Origin: Lasiodiplodia sp. COLG20 | Lineage: Eukaryota; Ascomycota; Dothideomycetes; Botryosphaeriales; Botryosphaeriaceae | Direction: 5' to 3' | DNA length: 64,000 nucleotides | NCBI GenBank assembly: GCA_009801085.1 | Contig: VNWV01000001.1 | Location: 1,984,001 to 2,048,000 of the forward strand | Part shown: piece by piece, positions 56,689 to 64,000 of the stretch | How positions within the stretch are numbered: the stretch's first letter is position 1 | How the letters are laid out: every line of letters starts with the position of its first letter | Notes under the pieces: generated by a model | The model's database searches: none | Seen by the model: only the letters and a program-made list of their open reading frames with translations | Told to the model about the DNA's origin: nothing | Program-made: the position numbers and the translations under genes

Positions 56689-57057
56689 AAGAGTTGTCCT
56701 ACAGCAGGGTAAGTATACAGTCTTGTCACTAATGGTTTGTATTGATTTCTCTAGGGCGAGAAACTAAGGCGACAAACTTGCATATGCAACATCAATGCAT
56801 GTACAACATGCTCTCACTGGTTTATGTCAATGGTCGTCACCGTATGAATCACATAGCTCGGTCGAATGAGATTGATGGCCAACTCTTTTCATTTCTTATG
56901 GCACAAGTATCTGAAAGCGAGTGTGCCTCTCTCTGGTTTGTTGCTCATCGTGCATTATGACACATTGAACGCCGCGGTACGCAGTCAAGATTCCCATCCA
57001 AGATTCCCCCAGAACTCCGAAAAAGACTTTTCACTTTTTGACGACTACTCAGTGCAT
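56689..57057. other. Convergent 3' intergenic
   Basis: 369 bp shared by the 3' ends of the acyl-CoA dehydrogenase (+) and IMP dehydrogenase (-). No gene seen. Confidence 0.6.
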
Positions 57058-58489
57058 TTAGGAGTAGAGCTTCTTGTCGAAGCTGTGCAGGCCGTGAACG
57101 TTACCCTCGGCCTGGGCACTGGCAGTGCGGAGCTCGAAGCGAACCTTGCCCGCCTGGACGTTCTCGCGCAGCTCAGTCAGGCTGGTGATACCCATATCCT
57201 GAAGCGAGTGCTGGACACCAGCCTGGAGGTAGGGCAGGAACTTGGTGATGGAACCACGGTCGAGGACGGAGCCAGAGACACCCTGGGCAACCAGGACCCT
57301 GTCGCCCTCAGAGAAGTAACGGGCAGTGCCGGCGTTGCTGGCCTTGGCATCGGCGCCACCAGCACCGGCCTTCTTGTCTTCCATGGCATCGATGGAACCC
57401 ATGCCGCGGTAGGCCTTCACAAGCTGACCCTCACGGCTGACGAAGTACTGGCCAGGAGACTCAGTAGTACCGGCAAGCAGACCACCCATCATGACGGTGG
57501 TAGCACCCATGGCAAGACCCTTGACAATGTGGCCGACGTTCTGGATACCGCCATCGGCAATGCAAGGAACACCGAAACGAGCGGCAAAACGAGTGACATT
57601 GTAGACGGAGGTAGCCTGGGGGCGACCAACAGCCATGACCTCCTGGGTAATGCAGGCACTTCCGCTACCCATGCCAATACGGAGACCGTCGACACCCGCA
57701 GCAATGAGAGCAGCAGCCTGGTCACGGGTAACGACGTTACCGCCGATGACGTCCAGGCCGGGGTACTTCTCCTTGATGTACTTGATCATCTCGATCTGGT
57801 ACATCGAGTTACCCTGGGAGCTGTCGAGGATGACAATGTCCAGGCCAGCGTCAACCAGCTTCTGGAGACGAATCTTGTCCTCAGGGCGGGTGCCGATGGC
57901 GGCAGCAGAGATAAGCTGCTTCGAGTCGGGAAGCTTGGAGGCCAGAGGGAAGTTCAAGTTCTTCATCAAGTCGGAGCGAGAGAGAAGAGCGACCAGGTTG
58001 CCCTCGCCGTCAACGATGGGGAGCTTGCCCTTCCTGGAGGTACGGAGGAGCTCGTTGGCACCCTCGAGGGAGATGCCAGTCTCGGCGGTAACGAGATCAG
58101 TGGACATGACCTCGGTGACGGGGAGGTCGAGGTTCTTCTCGAACTGGATGTCACGAGGGGTGATGATTCCAATGAGCTTGGAGCGGAGAGTACCAGTCTC
58201 TGCACATTAAGTCAGCATGTGCTAATTCCATGACAGATGCAGATAAAGCAAAACATGGACGGAATCAGAAAACATGTTTCTCCCCACACGACGGAATCGT
58301 GCTGCGGTTGAACGAAAGTTATATAATATGGTTTGAACATCACGAGATTTGGGCGTTTGGTGCGAATATGAGAGAACGTACCGGTGACGGGGAAACCACC
58401 GAAGCCGTTCTTGTCGCGGAGGGCCTTGGCCTCGCCGACGGTGGTCTTGGGAGAGATGACAACGGGGTCAAGGATAAAGCCGTTCTCGT

Positions 58490-58520
<31 letters not shown>

Positions 58521-58923
58521 GTCTTCCATGGAGCAGTTGTGGTGGATGACACCGAGACCACCAAGCAGAGCCATGTGAATGGCCATGTTGTGCTCGGTGA
58601 CAGTGTCCATGGGAGACGAAAGGAAGGGCGTCTTCAGGGTAATGCGCTTGGTGATGGGCGAGTCAAGGGCGACTTCGGAAGCGGGGAAGCCTTGGAATCG
58701 AATGGTCAGGCGCGAGAACAGCTGATGTTGCGCGGCAGGAAAGCATACCGATGTAGCCGGGCAGGACCAGGAAGTCATTGTAGGTGAGACCACCATTCCG
58801 CTTGGAGTCGACGAGAGTGTGGACATCGATGCCGTCGTACTCGGTGTAGTCGTTCTTCAGGACCTCGAGAGCGGTCTTGTAGTCGAGCACCTCAGCAGGC
58901 GCGGTACCGTTGACGGCGGGCAT
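57058..58923 (-). CDS. imdA: Inosine-5'-monophosphate dehydrogenase
   Basis: Three exons (58923-58749, 58690-58382, 58199-57058; introns 58 and 182 bp), 541 residues, standard for fungal IMPDH. Converts IMP to XMP with NAD+, the committed step of guanine nucleotide synthesis and the target of mycophenolic acid. The (beta/alpha)8 barrel is interrupted by a CBS pair (about 120-240: [41 protein letters not shown]). Catalytic loop [12 protein letters not shown] has the nucleophile Cys at about 344; IMP phosphate site [12 protein letters not shown]; flap [10 protein letters not shown]; and the Arg-Tyr motif ARYFSEGD. C-terminus HSFDKKLYS. Codon use is strongly biased to C-ending codons, suggesting high expression. 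It is divergent from the IQGAP gene. Confidence 0.96.
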
Positions 58924-59963
58924 TTTGAAAGAGAGTTGCGGATACTGATGTAATGAGAATTCGGGTATCAAGAGAAGAAGAGACGGACGACAGCTCGGGC
59001 AAGAGGCTAATCAATACTCGTGGTCAGGCTGTCGCCGGGGAGTTTTCCCAAGAAGAAAACTTTTGGAGGAGCAGCGCAGCGCGAGAAATTTGAGGGCGGC
59101 GAGAGCCCGGAGGCTCGGCGCTACCGTCCCGCACGCTAATCGATAAGAGAGCTGCTGTGGCGTGTGGCTGCATCCCCGATGCTCGGCCGCGGCCCTTCTC
59201 ATGCGGCGCCGCAGCTCTAGATTTTCCCCGAGATGATGTCTCTGGCTCTGCTGGCAGCTGGCCTGTCAAGGCGCCCAGATGAGGCTTCGACGCGGTAGCT
59301 CGTGTTGGTGAGCACGGTCGACTGTGGCGACCAGGCGCGCTAGAGGGTGGCCGACGCGCGCACGCGTCTGGCAAGTTGCCGTCATAGCTACCACGTCTGC
59401 TCACACACACCGCTCATCGCAACAAGCCCGTCGATCCCCCGGTGCGAGCAGCAGGCGGCGTCCTGTGCGTGCGATGCCAGATGCTCGACGACGGCTCATC
59501 TGCAGCCATGCGGCGCCCTCAACAACGGCTGCAGGCCGCGCCGATGGTGTCTCAGCTGCGGAGTGTCGCGGGGATGGGCATGTCGCACAAGAGCCGCTAG
59601 CCAGGGCGGCTCGTCCAGTTGGTTGCCCACTTGATCGCGCACGGACCACAGTAAACACGCCGCCTTGCAGCCGCCAAACATCCGCTCTCTCTGTCGCTAC
59701 TTCTCGTTTTGCGCACGCTGCTCTCGAATCCACCATCCTCACGATACCCACTGCCTGGCAGGCGCCTGCTACCATCTCGAAGCCCGCCTGCTTCTCGCGA
59801 CACCCCGCGACGAGCATCTTGGAGACCGGGCTTCCGCGCCTCAGCCCACCGCACATCGGGCCGCCATCTCGACTTGATTCTCCTACGTCAACACCGCTTT
59901 CGAGGCCAGCAGTTGTGCAACGAACGCTTGTGATGTTCACGACTTACGACTAATACGATCGCC
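58924..59963. promoter_or_regulatory. Divergent promoter, IMP dehydrogenase/IQGAP
   Basis: 1.04 kb between outward-facing starts. The GC-rich frames on both strands (up to about 210 codons) have no domain and are taken as leader/promoter DNA; the stretch 59690-59960 is C/T-rich, as in long fungal leaders. Confidence 0.5.
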
Positions 59964-62900
59964 ATGTCCTACTCTCCGACCCGCCCGCGCTCCACCCTGA
60001 CGCATCAGGCTTCCTCTCCCAGCCCGCTGCGCCAGGCGTCAACCGCCTCCAACGGATCCTCAGGCTACTCATCCAACGATGCGCCAAGCCGAACGAGTAC
60101 TGTATCCTCTAGCTCTAATGGTGTGACCGATTTCCGCAGCGTCCTCAAGAGCCATAGGCGTGGTCTTAGCGAAAATACTACCCTTGTGACCAACCAAGAT
60201 TCGCTGGGCCAGAATGCCGCTGGCACCTACCTTTCCATGCGCTCGAAGCTCCGGCCGCTACCGCATGCGCCTGCCAGCCCTCCTTCCTCACCAGAAAAGG
60301 CTCATACCCCGACCCACTCCCGCTCCAAGAGCTATGCGCCGACCAGCTCTTCTCCTCCAATCACAGACACAGCGCCTCCGCGCATGCACACGCGGTCGCC
60401 GAACCCCCCATTGACCCCACACTCTCCTCCTGCACAAGACACCACGCCGCCTCGTCTACATAACAGATCGCAAAGCCTGGATCCATTCAGTACGCCTCAA
60501 CTTCATAGTTCTGCGTCTCCCACCTCTGCAATGGACGGGTCAACGTCTCCGACCAAACAGTATTCGATGGCACTGTCTAGGTCAGATACAGTGAGAGCAC
60601 CTGCACGAGAGCGTCCGAAATCTGTTCATTTCGCCCCGCAGCTGGAACACCCCGACCTCAAGGGGCTGGAAAGATCAACCACGGCGCAGCTGAGAACGCT
60701 CTCAAAATTCGGAGCCAGTGGCGATGAAGAGTTCAGCATCAAGTCGCCTGATGAAGAAGTTGTTGGTATGCATGGGCGGCGTAAGCTGCAACGAGGCATG
60801 TCTACGCGCGGCAAGAAAGTCCAATCTGGCTGGGCCACCAGGACATGGATGGATCAGCAGAGACAGTTCTTGCAAGCATATGAGTACTTGTGTCATATCG
60901 GTGAGGCCAAGGAGTGGATTGAAGACATCATCGATAAGCCTATCCCCCCAATCGTACAGCTCGAAGAGGCACTGCGGGACGGTGTCACGCTGGCAGAAAT
61001 CGTTCAGGCTTTGAATCCCGAGAAGCCTATTCGAATTTTCCGGCATCCGAAATTACAGTTCCGCCACTCGGATAACATTGCGCTATTCTTCCGGCTCTTG
61101 CACGATCAGGAGCTGCCCGAGCTTTTCAGATTCGAGCTCGTAGACTTGTACGAAAAGAAGAATATCCCCAAGGTCATCTATTGCATCCATGCGCTGTCTT
61201 GGCTCCTTTTCCGAAAAGGCGTAGTCGACTTCCGAATCGGAAACCTTGTCGGCCAACTTCAGTTCGAGGACCATGAATTGGAGGAGATGCAGAAGGGACT
61301 GGACAAATCCGGCGTCAGCATGCCGAACTTCTCGGGCATGAGTGCTAATTTTGGCGAGCCTGAGCCTGAGCCTGAGCCGGTTGAGACTGAAGAGGAACGT
61401 ATTCAGAGAGAACTTGCGGAACATGAGAGCATTATCGTCGATCTTCAGGCTCAAATCCGAGGTGCAATGGAACGCATGCGCCTCGGAGTTATCATGCAAG
61501 GTCTATGGGATAGTGAAGACTGGCTTGTCGACCTTCAATCCAGGATTCGAGGAGATTTCTCGAGGCAGATTGCTGAGTACAAGATGGACATGCGGAGGTT
61601 TGCGGTGAATCTGCAGAGTGCTAGCAGGGGCTTCATTGTACGGTCGAAGCACCGAAGCAAGGAAGAATACTGGCGCAACAACGAGAAAGAGGTGGTCACC
61701 ATCCAGAGCCTCGTGCGTGCACGAAAGGCCAGAGCCGAGGTTCAGCATACAAAGACCCGCGTTCAACACAATGAGCCTGGAATCAGACTGTTCCAAGCCG
61801 CCATCCGCGGAGCATTGAAGCGAAGGGACGTTGGCGACCAGTATGAGGCAACCCAGGAAGCAGCGGCCGGTGTGACTGAGCTGCAAGCTGCCATCCGAGG
61901 TGCCCTGTTGCGCAAGAATATCGAGGATCAGCTCGCCGACTTGCAGGATGCCGAGTTCGGGATCCAAGCTCTGCAATCTGCTATTCGTGGTGCATTGCTG
62001 CGCAAGAAGGTGGAGGATCAGCTTGCTGCCGCACAGGATGCCGAGATTGGAATCCTGGCCTTACAGTCTGCCATTCGTGGCGCGCTTCTGCGCAAGCAGG
62101 TGGACGATCAGTGGGCAGCTACGCAAGAGGCTGGGAATCAAATCGAACTTCTCCAAGCGCTGTCCCGCGGCATGTTGATCCGCAAAGCTCAGCGCGCGGA
62201 ACAGAACCACCTCCGCCAGCAGGAGGCTGTCTTCACAATGCTGCAGGGAGCTATTCGCGGAGCCGCTGCAAGGGCTCAGACTTCGCAGCTGGTGGAAGAC
62301 TTGTCAAGTAACGAAGTTCACTGGGCAGAGTTGCAAGCTGCTGCTCGTGGCAACGCGCTCCGCAGCTCAATCAACCAGCTGCGCGAAAGACTCGCTTCAT
62401 GTACTGACGACATCGTTGGACTTCAATCTGCCGCCCGCGGTGCCAAGACCAGAGCTGAAGTTGCCGAGACATTGAGCGCGTTGGCCGAGCAAGAAGAGAC
62501 GGTCATAGATTTGCAGTCGGCAATCAGGGGCCAGCTCCTCCGACAGAAGTATCAGGCTGACCTAAAGGCCCTTGAGGCCGCGACCCCGAGCATCATCGAA
62601 TTCCAGTCTGCGATACGTGGCTATGCCATGCGAGGCGAGACGTACGACATCCTTTGCGCTCTTGCCGAGAACGAAGACCAAGTAGTGGAGCTTCAGGCCC
62701 TTGCGCGGGCAATGCTTGCTCGGGCGAAGATCGGCAACCTTCTTATGAACTTGGAGCCTGAAGAAGAAGCAATTTGCGAGCTCCAGTCTCTCGCGCGTGG
62801 AAAAATGATCAGGACTCGATTTGTTGAGAAGCAGAAGTTCTACAGAGAGAACATGGAAAAGGTCATCAAGATTCAGAGCTTCGTCCGCGGTCGCCAGCAG

Positions 62901-64000
62901 GGTGAAGCCTATAAGAGTCTTACTGCTGGAAAGAATCCGCCGGTCAGCACTGTCAAGAACTTCGTTCACTTGCTCAACGACAGCGATATTGACTTCGACG
63001 AAGAGATTGGTGAGTCCAAAATTTATCGCATCCTACTTGATGTTGAATTGCTAACTGGGCTGCAGAGTTCGAGCGCCTGCGGAAGACGGTTGTTCAGCAC
63101 ATCCGCCAGAATGAGATGGCTGAGCAATACATCGATCAACTCGACATCAAGATTGCCCTCCTCGTCCGGAATAAGATCACTCTTGACGAAGTCGTAAAGC
63201 ACCAGAGGCATTTCGGTGGCCATGTCGGAAACCTTCTGACCAACAAAGAGCTGGCTTCCAAAGATCCCTTTGATCTCAGAGCACTGAACAAGAACTCGAG
63301 AAAGAAGTTGGAGCATTACCAGGAATTCTTCTTCATCCTTCAGACCCAGCCCCAGTATCTTGCACGCCTGTTCAAGAAGCTCCGTGACCAGGGCATGGCT
63401 GAGAAGGAGAGCAAACGTGTTGAGCTCCTCATCATGGGCCTCTTCGGGTTCGCTCAGAAGAGGAGAGAGGAATACTATCTCCTCAAGCTTATTTCTCGGT
63501 CGATCAGAGAAGAGGTTGATATGTGTGGTTCCATTCAAGACTACCTCCGTGGAAACTTCTTCTGGACTAAGGTCCTTGCCAACTACGTCCGGACTCCACG
63601 AGACAGGAAGTACTTGCGAGAGCTGCTCCAACCGTTGATCAAGGAGAACATCATGGAGAATGAAGCACTTGATCTGGAGAGCGATCCTCTGCAAATTTAC
63701 CGTTCGGCCATCAACAACGAAGAACTCAGAACGGGCCAACGCAGCCGCAGAATGCCGGATGTACCCCGCGAAGAAGCGATCCGAGACCCAGAAACTCGCG
63801 AAACCTTCATCCGCCATTTGCAGGACCTGCGTGACATTGCTGACCAGTTTTTCTCCTGCATGGAGGAGCTCCTCCACAAGATGCCTTACGGCATGCGCTT
63901 TGTTGCTCAGCAGCAATATGAAGCCCTGTGCGGGAAGTTTCCTCACGAAGCGCCACAGCACGTCCTCCAAATCATTGGACACTGGCTCTGGAAGACTTAC
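59964..64000 (+). CDS. rng2: IQGAP-type scaffold (Iqg1/Rng2-like), 3' end outside window
   Basis: Two exons visible (59964-63009, 63066-64000; 56-bp intron), at least 1327 residues and open at the right edge. IQGAPs organise the actomyosin ring and link small GTPases, calmodulin/myosin light chains and actin at septation. Residues 1-280 are Ser/Pro/Thr-rich with many SP/TP sites (possible kinase targets). A calponin-homology domain spans about 294-425 (WMDQQRQFLQAYEYLCHIGEAKEWIE, FFRLLHDQELPELF). Then 17 IQ-like motifs of LQxxIRGxxxR form run from about 485 to 989, several with a strict 30-residue period. After the intron begins the Ras-GAP-related domain (EYYLLKLISRSIREE, RGNFFWTKVLANYVRTPRDRKYL). 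The GAP C-terminal part is missing from the window. Confidence 0.95.
61808..62167 (+). repeat. 90-bp coding tandem repeats (IQ motifs)
   Basis: Four consecutive units of exactly 30 codons begin GALKRRD, GALLRKN, GALLRKK and GALLRKQ and end with LQxxIR or LQALSR. The second and third are also close at the DNA level (GCTGCGCAAGAAGGTGGAGG-type words recur), pointing to tandem duplication within the IQ array of the IQGAP gene. Confidence 0.85.

Noticed and set aside
57660..57700. IMPDH catalytic loop with Ala before the nucleophile Cys (GSACITQE) as a possible drug-resistance change
   Set aside because: To my knowledge this form is normal in filamentous ascomycetes; the remaining active-site text is standard.
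56866..58233. 455-codon plus-strand open frame opposite IMP dehydrogenase
   Set aside because: Exactly antisense to highly codon-biased IMPDH exon 3; the lack of stops follows from C-ending codons, and the protein is a Val/Gly/Asp-rich shadow with no domain.
63023..63982. 319-codon minus-strand frame at the right edge
   Set aside because: Antisense to the IQGAP GAP-domain exon, which has clear family similarity; no domain in the antisense product.

Overview
The window is nuclear DNA of a filamentous ascomycete (Pezizomycotina; a Dothideomycete is my guess, not shown by the sequence). The genes are spaced eukaryotic units with short introns, mostly 46-110 bp, with GT-AG borders and two apparent GC-AG introns. 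The gene content is typically fungal: two Zn2Cys6 regulators, a Kre9-like GPI protein, a PAN/Apple wall protein, an IQGAP with many IQ repeats, and a P450. I rebuilt exon structures by hand; every model closes in frame. I found no rRNA, tRNA, CRISPR array, intact transposon or viral gene.

Layout. 1-9 kb: a Myb/SANT-like nuclear protein (+), a 4.4 kb gene-free stretch ending in an AT-rich island, then an MFS drug/H+ antiporter (-). 9.7-19.6 kb, all minus: a secreted Ser/Thr-rich PAN/Apple protein with two coding minisatellites, an aldehyde dehydrogenase, and an EDEM-type GH47 protein with a PA domain. 19.9-28 kb, plus: TIM50 (divergent from the GH47 gene), a BED-like zinc finger fused to a TENA/THI-4 domain, and a Kre9/Knh1-like GPI protein. 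30.9-36.1 kb, minus: a Zn2Cys6 factor and a DOMON-cytochrome b561 protein. 36.7-44.4 kb, plus: a sterol reductase that reads like DHCR7 (sterol delta-7 reductase), a DUF202 membrane protein, a four-helix membrane protein and a P450. 47.4-50.4 kb, minus: a second Zn2Cys6 factor. 51-64 kb: CGI121 (KEOPS), COX4, a SUGCT-like family III CoA-transferase divergent from an acyl-CoA dehydrogenase, IMP dehydrogenase, and the 5' part of an IQGAP running off the window.

Most genes are housekeeping and not a pathway cluster. The best candidates for functional linkage are the divergent CoA-transferase/acyl-CoA dehydrogenase pair (activation then oxidation of an organic acid) and the head-to-head cytochrome b561/sterol reductase pair. 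The most unusual contents are the DHCR7-like reductase, because ergosterol keeps its delta-7 bond, the zinc finger-TENA fusion, and the minisatellite-bearing wall protein. I see no clear evidence of a wholly new system; these are specific testable leads.
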